DNA from: an uncultured Azospirillum sp.
GTDB lineage: Bacteria > Pseudomonadota > Alphaproteobacteria > Azospirillales > Azospirillaceae
Length of the DNA: 64,000 nt
NCBI RefSeq assembly: GCF_946480385.1
Contig: NZ_CAMLJP010000001.1
Span: 1-64,000 of the forward strand
Reading direction: 5' to 3'
Every line of letters starts with the position of its first letter. Position 1 is the stretch's first letter. Below, one piece after another: positions 46,350 to 55,641 of the stretch. A program made the position numbers and the translations under genes. The notes below the pieces were generated by a model that saw nothing but the letters and a program-made list of their open reading frames with translations, did not search any database and was not told the DNA's origin.

Positions 46350-49148
46350 ATGGATGATCTGCTGTCCGAATTTCTGACGGAAACCAACGAAAACCTCTCG
46401 GTGCTCGACGTCGAATTGGTCCGGTTGGAGCAGAACCCCAACAATCCGGAACTGCTGTCGAACATCTTCCGGCTCGTTCACACCATCAAGGGCACCTGCG
46501 GCTTCCTCGGCCTGCCCCGCCTGGAAAAGGTGGCGCACGCGTCCGAGAACGTGCTGGGCAAGTTCCGCGACGGTGAACTGACGATCAATCCGGAAGCGGT
46601 GTCGCTGATCCTGCAGGCTCTGGACACCATCAAGAGCCTGCTGGCGGTCCTGGAAGCGACCGAGGCGGAACCGCCGGGCGACGACCTGCCGCTGATCGAG
46701 CGGCTGAACCTGTGCGCCGAAGGCAAGCTGGGCGGTCCCGCTCCGGCCGCCGCCGCTGCTCCGCCCCCGCCGCCGCCGCCGACCGCCCCTGCGGTCGCCG
46801 CGTCGGAGTCCCGTCCGGTGACGCTGGACGAGCTCGAGGCACTATGGAACTCCACCCCCGGCCCGAACGACATTCCGGCCCCGGCCGCCGCTCCTGCCGC
46901 CGGCACGGCGGTCGCCACCCGCGCGCCTGAGCCGGCTGAAGAGCCGGCCCCGTCGCAGGACCTCGTCGTGCCCGATGCCGAGCCGGCAGCCGCCAAGATG
47001 CCGGCCCCGGTCGCCCCGATGGCGAATGCCGGCGGTTCGGCCGGCGGCGGTGCCGCCGATGCGGGGGCCGAGGCCGCGACCAAGGAATCGGCGGTCGCCG
47101 CGCAGACCATCCGCGTCAACGTCGACCTGCTCGAAAACCTGATGACCATGGTGTCGGAGCTGGTGCTGACCCGCAACCAGCTGCTCCAGATCCTGCGGTC
47201 GCAGAAGGAGAGCGAGTTCGCCGCCCCGCTGCAGCGCCTGAACCATGTGACGTCGGAGCTGCAGGAAGGCGTCATGAAGACGCGCATGCAGCCCATCGGC
47301 AACGCCTGGGCCAAGCTGCCGCGTCTGGTGCGCGATCTGGCGCATGAACTGAACAAGAAGATCGACCTCCAGATGCTCGGCGCCGACACCGAGCTGGACC
47401 GTCAGGTGCTGGAGCTGATCAAGGATCCGCTGACCCACATGGTGCGCAACAGCGCCGACCATGGGCTGGAGATCCCGGCGGAGCGCCTGAAGGCCGGCAA
47501 GTCGGAGACCGGCCGCATCACGCTGAACGCCTATCACGAAGGCGGCCACATCATCATCGAGATCCAGGACGACGGTAAGGGCCTTGCCATCGACCGGATC
47601 AAGCAGAAGGCGATCCAGAACGGGATGGCGTCGGAAGGCGAGCTGGCCTCGATGACCGACCAGCAGATCATCCAGTTCATCATGAAGCCGGGCTTCTCCA
47701 CCGCCGCCAAGGTCACCAACGTGTCGGGCCGCGGCGTCGGCATGGACGTGGTGAAGACCAACATCGAGAAGATCGGCGGCACGATCGAGATCAAGTCGGC
47801 CCAGGGCAAGGGTTCGACCTTCGTCATCAAGATCCCGCTGACGCTGGCCATCGTCTCGGCCCTGATCGTGGAATGCGCCGGCGAACGCTTCGCCATCCCG
47901 CAGATCAGCGTGGTCGAGCTGGTGCGCGCCGCGTCGGACAGCGAGCACACGATCGAACGGCTGAAGGGCACGCCGGTGCTGCGCCTGCGCAACCGCCTGC
48001 TGCCGCTGGTGTCGCTCCAGCAGCTGCTGCGGCTGGACGACCGCGAGGGCGTGACGAAGACCGAGGACGAGACCTTCATCGTCGTCACCCAGGTCGGCAC
48101 CTACACCTTCGGCATCATGGTCGACCGCGTGTTCGACACCGAGGAAATCGTGGTCAAGCCGGTGGCGCCGATCCTGCGCCACATCGAGATGTTCTCGGGC
48201 AACACGATCCTGGGCGACGGCTCGGTCATCATGATCCTGGACCCCAACGGCATCGCGTCGGCCACCGGCGAGATGGCGATGGGCGAGGCTGCGGGCAAGG
48301 AGACCACCGCTGTCCAGACCCAGCGCCAGGAGGACAAGATGGCGCTCCTGCTGTTCCGCGCCGGCGAAGGCGCGCCCAAGGCGGTGCCGCTGTCGCTGGT
48401 CGCCCGCCTGGAGGACGTCGATCTCGCCACGGTCGAGCTGTCGAACGGCCTGCCGGTCGTCCAGTACCGCGGCAAGCTGATGCCGCTGGTGCCGATCGAC
48501 CCGAACTTCGTCGTCGCCAACGAAGGCCGCCAGCCGGTCCTGGTCTTCGCCGACGGCGACCGCTCGATGGGCCTGATCGTCGACGAGATCGTCGACATCG
48601 TCGAGGAGAAGCTGAACGTCCAGCTGGCCGCGGAGCGTCCCGGCCTGATGGGGTCGGCCATCATCGCCGGCAAGGCGACCGAGGTGATCGACGCCGGCTT
48701 CTTCCTGACCCAGGCCTATAAGGACTGGTTCGGCTCCTCCACCCAGGAGGGGTTCGAGGAGGAGAAGCTGCAGCGCGTGCTGCTGGTGGACGACAGCCCC
48801 TTCTTCCGCAACCTGCTGACGCCGCTGCTGTCGGTCGCCGGTTACGATGTGACGGCGGTGGAGAATGCCAACGACGCGCTGGCGCTCTGCGAGGCGGGCG
48901 AGGACTTCGACGTCATCGTCTCCGACATCGAAATGCCGGGTATGAGCGGCTTCGACTTCGCCGAAGCGGTGCGCCACGGCACCCGCTGGCAGGGCGTACC
49001 GATGGTGGCGCTGTCCAGCCACGCCAGCGCCCGTGACCTCGACCGCGGCCGGATCGCCGGTTTCAACGACTATGTCGCCAAGTTCGACCGTGACGCGCTG
49101 CTCTTCGCGCTGCAGCAGACGCTGACCGAACAGAAAGGTGCCGCATGA
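46350..49148 (+). CDS. cheA: Chemotaxis histidine kinase CheA with C-terminal receiver
   Basis: CheA phosphorylates CheY and CheB in response to chemoreceptors. The 932-residue protein has P1 Hpt with His44 in RLVHTIKGTCGFLG, then an Ala/Pro-rich linker. P3 dimerisation, P4 ATPase (N box LTHMVRNSADHGLE, DDGKGL and GRGVGMDVV) and a CheW domain follow, then a second CheW-like domain and a REC domain with Asp in VIVSDIEMPGMSG. An in-frame stop at 46287 rules out any upstream membrane extension. This arrangement resembles Che1 (F5-type) CheA of Azospirillum. It heads cheA-cheW-cheY-cheB-cheR. Confidence 0.96.
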   Translation: MDDLLSEFLTETNENLSVLDVELVRLEQNPNNPELLSNIFRLVHTIKGTCGFLGLPRLEKVAHASENVLGKFRDGELTINPEAVSLILQALDTIKSLLAVLEATEAEPPGDDLPLIERLNLCAEGKLGGPAPAAAAAPPPPPPPTAPAVAASESRPVTLDELEALWNSTPGPNDIPAPAAAPAAGTAVATRAPEPAEEPAPSQDLVVPDAEPAAAKMPAPVAPMANAGGSAGGGAADAGAEAATKESAVAAQTIRVNVDLLENLMTMVSELVLTRNQLLQILRSQKESEFAAPLQRLNHVTSELQEGVMKTRMQPIGNAWAKLPRLVRDLAHELNKKIDLQMLGADTELDRQVLELIKDPLTHMVRNSADHGLEIPAERLKAGKSETGRITLNAYHEGGHIIIEIQDDGKGLAIDRIKQKAIQNGMASEGELASMTDQQIIQFIMKPGFSTAAKVTNVSGRGVGMDVVKTNIEKIGGTIEIKSAQGKGSTFVIKIPLTLAIVSALIVECAGERFAIPQISVVELVRAASDSEHTIERLKGTPVLRLRNRLLPLVSLQQLLRLDDREGVTKTEDETFIVVTQVGTYTFGIMVDRVFDTEEIVVKPVAPILRHIEMFSGNTILGDGSVIMILDPNGIASATGEMAMGEAAGKETTAVQTQRQEDKMALLLFRAGEGAPKAVPLSLVARLEDVDLATVELSNGLPVVQYRGKLMPLVPIDPNFVVANEGRQPVLVFADGDRSMGLIVDEIVDIVEEKLNVQLAAERPGLMGSAIIAGKATEVIDAGFFLTQAYKDWFGSSTQEGFEEEKLQRVLLVDDSPFFRNLLTPLLSVAGYDVTAVENANDALALCEAGEDFDVIVSDIEMPGMSGFDFAEAVRHGTRWQGVPMVALSSHASARDLDRGRIAGFNDYVAKFDRDALLFALQQTLTEQKGAA

Positions 49149-49645
49149 GCAACGCCAAGCTGCCGTCCACCGTCCGGAAGTCGAAGGGCGACGATCTCGT
49201 CGTCTCCGGCAACCAGGACTATGTGACCATGACGATCGCCGACCAGATGTTCGGCATCCCGGTCCTTCAGGTGCAGGACGTGCTGGGCCATCAGCGGATC
49301 ACCCGCATCCCGCTGGCCCCGCCGGAGGTCGCCGGATCGCTGAACCTGCGCGGCCGCATCGTCACCGCCATCGACGTCCGCCTGCGGCTCGGCCTGACCG
49401 GCCGTCCGAAGGACAAGCCCGGCATGTCGATCGTCGTCGACCTGCGTGGCGAACTGTACAGCCTGATGGTCGATTCGGTCGGCGAGGTGCTGAGCCTGAC
49501 CAAGGAGGACTTCGAACGCAACCCGGCGACGCTGGATCCGCGCTGGCGGGAGGTCTCGACCGGAATTTATAGGCTGAACGGTCAGTTGATGGTTGTGCTG
49601 GACGTGCCCCGTCTGCTCAACTTCACAACCATCGAGACGGCCTGA
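49145..49645 (+). CDS. cheW: Chemotaxis adaptor CheW
   Basis: CheW links chemoreceptors to CheA. The 166-residue protein is one CheW domain, with MFGIPVLQVQDVLGHQRITRIPLAPPEVAGSLNLRGRIVT and LMVDSVGEVLSLTKEDFERNP. ATGA overlap with the cheA stop shows coupled translation. The domain resembles the CheW part of CheA, as expected. Confidence 0.94.
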   Translation: MSNAKLPSTVRKSKGDDLVVSGNQDYVTMTIADQMFGIPVLQVQDVLGHQRITRIPLAPPEVAGSLNLRGRIVTAIDVRLRLGLTGRPKDKPGMSIVVDLRGELYSLMVDSVGEVLSLTKEDFERNPATLDPRWREVSTGIYRLNGQLMVVLDVPRLLNFTTIETA

Positions 49646-49731
49646 CGGCATTCGGCGCTTTTCCTGGTGAGGGGCGCCGTTCCGGCCGGCCGGCTATTGC
49701 CGACGAACAGATGACCTGAGGCCCTGCCGCA

Positions 49732-50097
49732 ATGAAATCCTGCCTGGTGGTCGATGACAGCCGCGTGGTCCGCAAGGTCGCGCGCAAGATCCTGGAAGAG
49801 CTGAACTTTGCCTGCTCGGAAGCGGAGGACGGCAAGCAGGCGATGGAAGCCTGCGCGGCGCAGATGCCCGACGCCATCCTGCTGGACTGGAACATGCCGG
49901 TGATGACCGGGATCGAGTTCCTGCGCCGGCTGCGAAAGATGAGCGGGGGCGACCAGCCCAAGGTGGTGTTCTGCACGACCGAGAACGACCTTGCCCACAT
50001 CCAGGAGGCGCTGTCCGCCGGGGCCAACGAGTACATCATGAAGCCCTTCGACAGCGACATCATCCAGACCAAGTTCGCGCAGGTCGGCCTTCTCTGA
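49732..50097 (+). CDS. cheY: Chemotaxis response regulator CheY
   Basis: A 121-residue receiver with no output domain, binding the flagellar motor when phosphorylated. Acidic residues lie in VVDDSR, the phosphoacceptor in AILLDWNMPVMTG, and the conserved Thr and Lys in FCTTEND and MKPFDSD. This is the standard CheY set, in the third position of the che operon. 86 bp separate it from cheW. Confidence 0.92.
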   Translation: MKSCLVVDDSRVVRKVARKILEELNFACSEAEDGKQAMEACAAQMPDAILLDWNMPVMTGIEFLRRLRKMSGGDQPKVVFCTTENDLAHIQEALSAGANEYIMKPFDSDIIQTKFAQVGLL

Positions 50098-50108
50098 TCC
50101 CGGCCCCA

Positions 50109-50130
50109 TTCCCGGCCGGGGTGCCGGGAA
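50109..50130 (+). other. Hairpin between cheY and cheB
   Basis: TTCCCGGC-CGGGGT-GCCGGGAA is an 8-bp perfect stem in the 90-bp gap between cheY and cheB. It lacks a clean T tract (followed by AAGCC) so it may stabilise upstream mRNA or set relative levels rather than end transcription. Confidence 0.45.
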
Positions 50131-50187
50131 AAGCCGCCCAGGAAAAAGCCGCGTTGACTATGTCGAGTTGAAAGGCGAATCGCCGTT

Positions 50188-51351
50188 ATGTCGGACAGTT
50201 TTGGCAGAGGCCCCCTCACCACCGCGCGACCGGCCAACCCGGATCCCGTCCGGGTCATGGTGGTGGACGACTCCGCCGTCATCCGTGGCCTGCTGACCCG
50301 CGCGCTGGAAGGGGATCCGGACATCCGCGTCGTCACCTCCGTCGGCGACGGCCAGATGGCGGTCAATTCGCTGCAGCGCAATTCCATCGATGTCATCGTG
50401 CTGGACATCGAGATGCCGGTGATGGACGGGCTGACCGCCATCCCGAAGCTGCTGGCGGTGGCGCCGCAGGTGAAGATCATCATGGCCTCTACGCTGACTC
50501 TGCGCGGGGCCGACGTGTCGATGCGCTGCCTGTCGGCGGGTGCGGCCGACTACATCCCGAAGCCGACCTCCACCCGCGAGATCGGCGGGGCGGAGGACTT
50601 CAAGCGCGAGCTGGTCGCCAAGGTCAAGGCGCTGGGCGCCGCCGCCCGGCGTGCCGGTTCGCGAAGCCGCGGTGAAATCCGCCCGCTGACCCCGGCGGCT
50701 CCGGTCGGGCTGCTGAAGCGCGAGGTCGGGCCGATCACCACCCGTCCGGCCCCGGCCGGCATCGCGGTGAAGCCGGACGTGATCGCCATCGGCAGCTCCA
50801 CCGGCGGCCCGCAGGCCCTGTTCGAGGTGCTGTCGCACCTGAAGACCGGGGTCAGCCAGCCGATCCTGATCACCCAGCACATGCCGGCGACCTTCACCAC
50901 CATCCTGGCCGAGCACATCAGCCGCCAATGCGGGATCGACGCGCGCGAGGCCAAGGACGGCGAGCCGGTCGTGCAGAACCGCTGCTATATCGCGCCCGGC
51001 GACTTCCACATGCTGGTGGCGCAGCGCGCCGGCACCAACGTGATCACGCTGAGCAAGGATCCGCCCGAGAATTTCTGCCGCCCGGCGGTCGATCCGATGA
51101 TGCGGTCGATCCTGAAGGCCTTCGGCGGCCGCAAGATCCTGGCCTGCATCCTGACCGGCATGGGGCAGGACGGGCTGAAGGGCTGCACCGACGTGGTCAA
51201 CGGCGGCGGCACCCTGATCGCCCAGGACGAGGCGTCGAGCGTGGTCTGGGGCATGCCCGGTGCGGTGGCGCAAGCCGGCATCTGCAACGCCATCCTGCCG
51301 CTCAAGGAAATTGGTCCCCACATCCGCAAGCTCGCTTCGAGGGCAGCATGA
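50188..51351 (+). CDS. cheB: Chemotaxis methylesterase CheB
   Basis: CheB removes methyl groups from chemoreceptors when phosphorylated. The 387-residue protein has an N-terminal receiver (VDDSAV; VIVLDIEMPVMDG) and a Pro/Arg-rich linker. The C-terminal methylesterase carries the catalytic triad in IGSSTGGPQAL, ITQHMPATFT and TGMGQDG. Its stop overlaps the start of cheR. Confidence 0.95.
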   Translation: MSDSFGRGPLTTARPANPDPVRVMVVDDSAVIRGLLTRALEGDPDIRVVTSVGDGQMAVNSLQRNSIDVIVLDIEMPVMDGLTAIPKLLAVAPQVKIIMASTLTLRGADVSMRCLSAGAADYIPKPTSTREIGGAEDFKRELVAKVKALGAAARRAGSRSRGEIRPLTPAAPVGLLKREVGPITTRPAPAGIAVKPDVIAIGSSTGGPQALFEVLSHLKTGVSQPILITQHMPATFTTILAEHISRQCGIDAREAKDGEPVVQNRCYIAPGDFHMLVAQRAGTNVITLSKDPPENFCRPAVDPMMRSILKAFGGRKILACILTGMGQDGLKGCTDVVNGGGTLIAQDEASSVVWGMPGAVAQAGICNAILPLKEIGPHIRKLASRAA

Positions 51352-52187
51352 GAGTCGAAGATTTCGACATGTTCTCCACGCTGCTCAAGCAGCGTTCCGG
51401 ACTGGTCCTCACCCGCGACAAGGCATACCTGCTCGAATCCCGGCTGATGCCGGTGGCGCGCAAGTGGAACATGAAGGGGCTGGAGGAGCTGGCGACCACC
51501 GTCCGCACCCGCAAGGACGAGGCGCTGCTGCGCGACATCACGGAAGCGATGACGACCAACGAGTCGTCCTTCTTCCGCGACCAGAAGCCCTTCGACCAGT
51601 TCCGCCAGCTGGTGCTGCCGAAGCTGATGGAGGCGCGGGCGGCCAAGCGCAGTTTGCGCATCTGGTCGGCCGCCTGTTCGTCGGGCCAGGAAGCCTATTC
51701 GCTGTCGATGATCCTGAACGACGAGGCGGCGAAGCTGGCCGGCTGGCGCATCGAGATCGTCGGCACCGACATCTCGGCGGAAATGGTGGAGCGGGCGAAG
51801 TCCGGCATCTACACCCAGTTCGAGGTGCAGCGCGGCCTGCCGATCACCATGCTGGTGAAGCATTTCAAGCAGAACGGCGACAAGTGGCAGATCAGCCAGC
51901 AGCTGCGCCAGACGGTGTCGTTCCGCGAATGGAACCTGCTGGGCGACCTGTCGGCGCTGGGCCAGTTCGACATCGTCTTCTGCCGCAACGTGCTGATCTA
52001 TTTCGACCAGCCGACGAAGGCGAAGGTGCTGGAGTCGATTTCCCGGCAGATGCCGCAGGACGGCGTGCTGTATCTGGGCGGCGCGGAAACGGTGCTGGGC
52101 ATCACCGACAAGTTCAAGCCGGTGGAAGGTCAGCGCGGTCTCTACAGCATGGGCGGCTTCTCCGCCGCCGGCGCCAAGGTGGCGTGA
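51348..52187 (+). CDS. cheR: Chemotaxis methyltransferase CheR
   Basis: CheR methylates glutamates on chemoreceptors, using SAM. The 279-residue protein has an N-terminal helical domain. A Rossmann methyltransferase domain follows with LRIWSAACSSGQEAYSLSMIL, VGTDISAEMVERAK, and FDIVFCRNVLIYFDQPTKAKV. The ATG overlaps the cheB stop. The 5-gene operon order is cheA-W-Y-B-R. Confidence 0.95.
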   Translation: MRVEDFDMFSTLLKQRSGLVLTRDKAYLLESRLMPVARKWNMKGLEELATTVRTRKDEALLRDITEAMTTNESSFFRDQKPFDQFRQLVLPKLMEARAAKRSLRIWSAACSSGQEAYSLSMILNDEAAKLAGWRIEIVGTDISAEMVERAKSGIYTQFEVQRGLPITMLVKHFKQNGDKWQISQQLRQTVSFREWNLLGDLSALGQFDIVFCRNVLIYFDQPTKAKVLESISRQMPQDGVLYLGGAETVLGITDKFKPVEGQRGLYSMGGFSAAGAKVA

Positions 52188-52206
52188 GGCTGTCCGCAGG
52201 AGCGAC

Positions 52207-52227
52207 GGGGGCGGGAGAGCCGCCCCC
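52207..52227 (+). terminator. Hairpin after cheR
   Basis: GGGGGCGG-GAGAG-CCGCCCCC is an 8-bp perfect stem 20 bp after the che operon. No T tract follows, so termination strength is uncertain. Confidence 0.5.
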
Positions 52228-52259
52228 ACTCGAACGAAGCAATATCAGGCGAAGCGGCG

Positions 52260-52484
52260 TCAGGCCGACGGCGTGATCGACTTGATCGGGCCGCGCGGGT
52301 TGCCGGACATTTCCGCGATCTTGCGGTCCTGCGCCTCGATGAAGGTGCGGATGGAGTTCTCGCGGTCGAACTGGTCGATGTCGGCGGTCGGCACCTTGCG
52401 GTTCGAGGTGCGCGCACCATCCTGGTAGATCACGTCGAAAAGCGCGAAGCCGCTGTCGACGGGTTGTTTCTTCTGACGGGCCAT
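52260..52484 (-). CDS. Small conserved hypothetical protein
   Basis: A 74-residue soluble protein (starting MARQKKQPVDSGFALFDVIYQDG, with TADIDQFDRENSIRTFIEAQDRKIAEMSG in the middle). No family recognised, and no motif suggests a catalytic role. It follows the similarly small charged gene at 52533 on the same strand and may be in one transcript. Confidence 0.65.
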   Translation of the reverse strand: MARQKKQPVDSGFALFDVIYQDGARTSNRKVPTADIDQFDRENSIRTFIEAQDRKIAEMSGNPRGPIKSITPSA

Positions 52485-52532
52485 GGCCTGTCCTCCGTAG
52501 TGTCGCGGTCGGCCGCGCTTGCGGTCGCCCGG

Positions 52533-52727
52533 TCAGGCATTGTTGGTGTCGGTTTTGGTCTCGGTGTCGGTCGCCAGGGTGTCGTCCTGGGTCTCCGTCC
52601 CGTCCGGTTCGCCGGCGCGGCGGGCGGCGACGCCTTCCTCGCGACGCTGAAGCTTTTCCTGCTTCTTCTGTTCCTTGGCCCGGTTGCGCTCGGCCCGCTG
52701 CTGGTTGTAGTTCGGTTTGAAAGCCAT
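52533..52727 (-). CDS. Small charged protein, coiled-coil-like
   Basis: A 64-residue protein. Residues 8-40 are a highly charged helix (QQRAERNRAKEQKKQEKLQR), the rest is Thr/Asp-rich and disordered. GAGGAGA precedes ATG 52727; earlier starts are less supported. No function can be assigned. Confidence 0.6.
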   Translation of the reverse strand: MAFKPNYNQQRAERNRAKEQKKQEKLQRREEGVAARRAGEPDGTETQDDTLATDTETKTDTNNA

Positions 52728-52784
52728 AGCGGTTCTCCTCTGGGCAGAGCCCTTGCGTCTGGGCAACAGGGACTTGTGCAACAC

Positions 52785-52821
52785 GGAAAAAGGGCACCGG
52801 TTTCCCGATGCCCCTTTTTCC
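52785..52821. terminator. Bidirectional-looking terminator of the cold-shock gene
   Basis: GGAAAAAGGGCA-CCGGTTTCCCGA-TGCCCCTTTTTCC forms a long stem ending in T-rich tracts. It lies 20 bp after the stop of the minus-strand cold-shock gene. Confidence 0.8.
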
Positions 52822-52841
52822 GCAGGTCGGCGGTCAGGCGG

Positions 52842-53051
52842 TCAGACCGCCTTCAGATTTTCCGCCGAGGTCTTGCCACGCTTCGGATCGCGCTGCTCCT
52901 CGTAGGAAATCTTCTGGCCATCGACCAGGCTGCGCAGCCCGGCGCGTTCGACAGCGGAGATGTGAACGAACACATCCGGGCCGCCGCTTTCCGGCTGAAT
53001 GAAACCGAAGCCCTTGGTGCTGTTGAACCATTTGACGGTGCCGACGGGCAT
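52842..53051 (-). CDS. Cold-shock protein, CspA family
   Basis: A 69-residue cold-shock domain: [20 protein letters not shown] with RNP1 KGFGFI, then [21 protein letters not shown] with RNP2 VFVHIS. It binds single-stranded RNA or DNA and melts RNA structure. A 5' leader of about 180 bp runs toward ctrA; cold-shock genes often have long leaders. The number of paralogues in the genome is unknown, so no numbered gene symbol is used. Confidence 0.93.
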   Translation of the reverse strand: MPVGTVKWFNSTKGFGFIQPESGGPDVFVHISAVERAGLRSLVDGQKISYEEQRDPKRGKTSAENLKAV

Positions 53052-53230
53052 GTCTGTCTCCCATAACGCGAAGGGCGCCGCACCACCGGTGCGGCGCATC
53101 AGACTGGGTGTGGGAATGGCGGCCCCCAAATGCCCGCTAAGGCATCCTCGCAATGGCGAAAAAAGGGGGGCTGAGCGTGGAGGCGTTTGAACGCCCCGCA
53201 GTCCGAAGCAGAATGACCCACCAGACATGG

Positions 53231-53274
53231 GAACGCCCGGTCCCGCTTTCAAGGTGAAAGACGGCCGGGCGTTC
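53231..53274. repeat. Long hairpin between ctrA and the cold-shock gene
   Basis: GAACGCCCGG (53231-53240) pairs with CCGGGCGTTC (53265-53274), and CTTTC/GAAAG closes the inner part around an AAGGT loop. The stem exceeds 18 bp with a few mismatches. No T-run is present on either strand. It follows the ctrA stop by about 35 bp, so it may terminate ctrA or protect its 3' end. Confidence 0.55.
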
Positions 53275-53308
53275 GATGGGCGGACGAAAAAGAAATGCCG
53301 GCGTGATG

Positions 53309-54049
53309 TCAGCCGGCGGCCTGCTGCTGCGGCACGCGCGGCGGCGGCGGGGGATTGCCCTCGGCGACTTCCTCGTGCGGGTCGCGCAGCACATAGCCGC
53401 GGCCCCACACCGTTTCGATGTAGTTGTCGCCCTGGGTGGCGGCGGCCAGCTTTTTGCGCAGCTTGCAGACGAAGACGTCGATGATCTTCAGTTCCGGCTC
53501 GTCCATCCCGCCATAGAGATGGTTCAGGAACATCTCCTTGGTCAGCGTCGTGCCCTTGCGCAGGCTCAACAACTCCAGGATGCCGTATTCCTTGCCGGTC
53601 AGGTGCAGCGGCGACTGGTCGACCTCCACCGTGCGGGTGTCGAGGTTGACGGTCAGGCGACCGGTGCGGATGATGCTGTCGGAATGGCCCTTCGACCGGC
53701 GGACGATGGCCTGGATGCGGGCGATCAACTCGCGTTTGTCGAACGGCTTGGTCAAATAGTCGTCGGCGCCGAAACCCAGCCCCTTGATCTTGTTGTCCAT
53801 CTCGGTCAAACCGGACAGGATCAGGATTGGGGTGGTGACGCGCGCGGCGCGAAGGCGGCGAAGTACCTCGTACCCGTCGATGTCCGGCAGCATCAGATCA
53901 AGAATGATGATGTCGTAGTCATAGAGTTTGCCGATCTCCAGCCCGTCTTCACCCAGGTCGGTAGAGTCGACGATGAATCCTTCCGTGTTCAGCATCAGCT
54001 CGATGCTTTTGGCGACGGAGGAATCGTCTTCAACCAGCAGAACCCTCAT
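53309..54049 (-). CDS. ctrA: Cell-cycle response regulator CtrA
   Basis: CtrA is the master DNA-binding regulator of cell cycle and motility in alphaproteobacteria. The 246-residue protein has a receiver with DD in VEDDSS, the acceptor Asp51 in [13 protein letters not shown], and Lys in TKPFDKRE. It also has an OmpR-type winged helix with the recognition segment [34 protein letters not shown]. The C-terminus is Pro/Gln-rich ([15 protein letters not shown]), longer than in Caulobacter. In this group CtrA often controls flagellar and chemotaxis genes rather than replication. It is divergent from fliI. Confidence 0.95.
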   Translation of the reverse strand: MRVLLVEDDSSVAKSIELMLNTEGFIVDSTDLGEDGLEIGKLYDYDIIILDLMLPDIDGYEVLRRLRAARVTTPILILSGLTEMDNKIKGLGFGADDYLTKPFDKRELIARIQAIVRRSKGHSDSIIRTGRLTVNLDTRTVEVDQSPLHLTGKEYGILELLSLRKGTTLTKEMFLNHLYGGMDEPELKIIDVFVCKLRKKLAAATQGDNYIETVWGRGYVLRDPHEEVAEGNPPPPPRVPQQQAAG

Positions 54050-54139
54050 GGCGATATCCCGACGTTTGATGGCGCGCTTTCGCTACCCGACTCTGGTAAT
54101 GGTCCCCGATCCTTGATGATCGATTTCAACCATCCCGTT

Positions 54140-54280
54140 TACACAAGTTAACAGACGATTCAGCTTAACGCCAGTGCCAAGCGCTTACACAACGTTAATC
54201 CTTCCATCGCAAGATGCGATCATGGTGGTTAACGTCGCCTCCGTCCACAGAACTACCACTTAATAGGAGCGCGTTCCGTC
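54140..54280. promoter_or_regulatory. TTAA-rich region between ctrA and fliI
   Basis: TTAA occurs at 54148, 54165, 54195, 54239 and 54270 in an otherwise GC-rich genome, and the 54239 site reads GTTAACC on the minus strand. CtrA recognises TTAA-N7-TTAA, but none of these pairs has that spacing; only half-sites fit. The region must hold both promoters. Confidence 0.4.
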
Positions 54281-54303
54281 TTGGGAACGCCGGTATCCGA
54301 TCC

Positions 54304-55641
54304 ATGCCGTTCGATATCGATCAGTTGATCCGCGACATCGACCAGATTCCCGACTGCAGCCGTTACGGCCGCGTCACCGCCGTGTCCGGCCTGATGGTCG
54401 AGGTCGGCGGCATCGAAAAGGAATTGTCGGTCGGTGGCCGCTGCATCGTCGAGACGCGCGACCGCCGCCGCATCCCGTGCGAGGTCGTCGGCTTCCGGCA
54501 GGGGCGGGCGCTCGCCATGCCCTTCGGTGCGCTCGACGGGGTGGGGCTGGGCTGCCGCGCGCTGGTGGCCGGCGACCAGGCGATGATCTACCCGACCGAC
54601 GCCTGGCTCGGCCGCGTCGTCAATGCGCTGGGCGAGCCGGTGGACGGCAAGGGACCGCTGCCCAAGGGGCCGCAGGGCACGCCGATCCGCAACAACCCGC
54701 CCAACGCCCACTCCCGCGCCCGGGTGGGGCAGAAGCTGGATTTGGGCATCCGCGCCATCAACGCCTTTCTCACCTGCTGCCGCGGCCAGCGCATGGGCAT
54801 CTTCGCCGGATCGGGTGTTGGCAAATCGTCGGTGATGTCGATGCTGGCGCGCTTCTCCGCCGCCGAGGTCGCGGTGATCGGACTGATCGGCGAGCGCGGA
54901 CGCGAATTGCAGGAGTTCATCACCGAGGATCTGGGCGAGGAGGGTCTTGCCCGCAGCGTCGTCGTCTGCGCCACGTCGGACGAAGCGCCGCTGATGCGCA
55001 AGCAGGCGGCCTACATGACGCTGGCGGTGGCCGAGCATTTCCGCGACCAAGGCCGCGACGTGCTGTGCATGATGGACAGCGTCACCCGCTTCGCCATGGC
55101 CCAGCGCGAGATCGGCCTGTCCGCCGGCGAACCGCCGACGACCAAGGGCTATCCGCCGACCGTCTTCGCCGAGCTGCCGCGCCTGCTGGAGCGCGCCGGG
55201 CCGGGCGTGGTCGGGTCGGGCACCATCACCGGCCTGTTCACCGTGCTGGTCGACGGCGACGATCACAACGAACCGATCGCCGACGCCGTGCGCGGTATCC
55301 TGGACGGCCACATCGTGATGGAGCGCAAGATTGGCGAGCGCGGGCGCTATCCCGCCATCAACATCCTGCGCAGCGTGTCGCGCACCATGCCCGGCTGCAA
55401 CACGGCGAACGAGAACGAACTGGTCGGCTATGCCCGGCGCCTGCTGTCCTCCTACGACAACATGGAGGAGATGATTCGGCTGGGCGCCTACCGCCGCGGC
55501 ACCGACCCGCAGGTGGACGAGGCGATCCATTACCAGCCGGCGCTGGAAGCCTTCCTGAAACAGGGCAAGCGCGAAGCCACCGATCTGGAGACCAGCTACG
55601 CCATGCTCGCTGAAATCTTTGGGGTGCAGTGGCCGCAATGA
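54304..55641 (+). CDS. fliI: Flagellar export ATPase FliI
   Basis: FliI energises export of flagellar subunits by the type III apparatus. The 445-residue protein has an F1-ATPase-like fold: Walker [12 protein letters not shown], Walker [19 protein letters not shown], and [14 protein letters not shown] 54304 fits family length; an in-frame upstream extension is not family-like. FliJ follows with ATGA overlap, a common pair. The gene is divergent from ctrA. Confidence 0.96.
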   Translation: MPFDIDQLIRDIDQIPDCSRYGRVTAVSGLMVEVGGIEKELSVGGRCIVETRDRRRIPCEVVGFRQGRALAMPFGALDGVGLGCRALVAGDQAMIYPTDAWLGRVVNALGEPVDGKGPLPKGPQGTPIRNNPPNAHSRARVGQKLDLGIRAINAFLTCCRGQRMGIFAGSGVGKSSVMSMLARFSAAEVAVIGLIGERGRELQEFITEDLGEEGLARSVVVCATSDEAPLMRKQAAYMTLAVAEHFRDQGRDVLCMMDSVTRFAMAQREIGLSAGEPPTTKGYPPTVFAELPRLLERAGPGVVGSGTITGLFTVLVDGDDHNEPIADAVRGILDGHIVMERKIGERGRYPAINILRSVSRTMPGCNTANENELVGYARRLLSSYDNMEEMIRLGAYRRGTDPQVDEAIHYQPALEAFLKQGKREATDLETSYAMLAEIFGVQWPQ

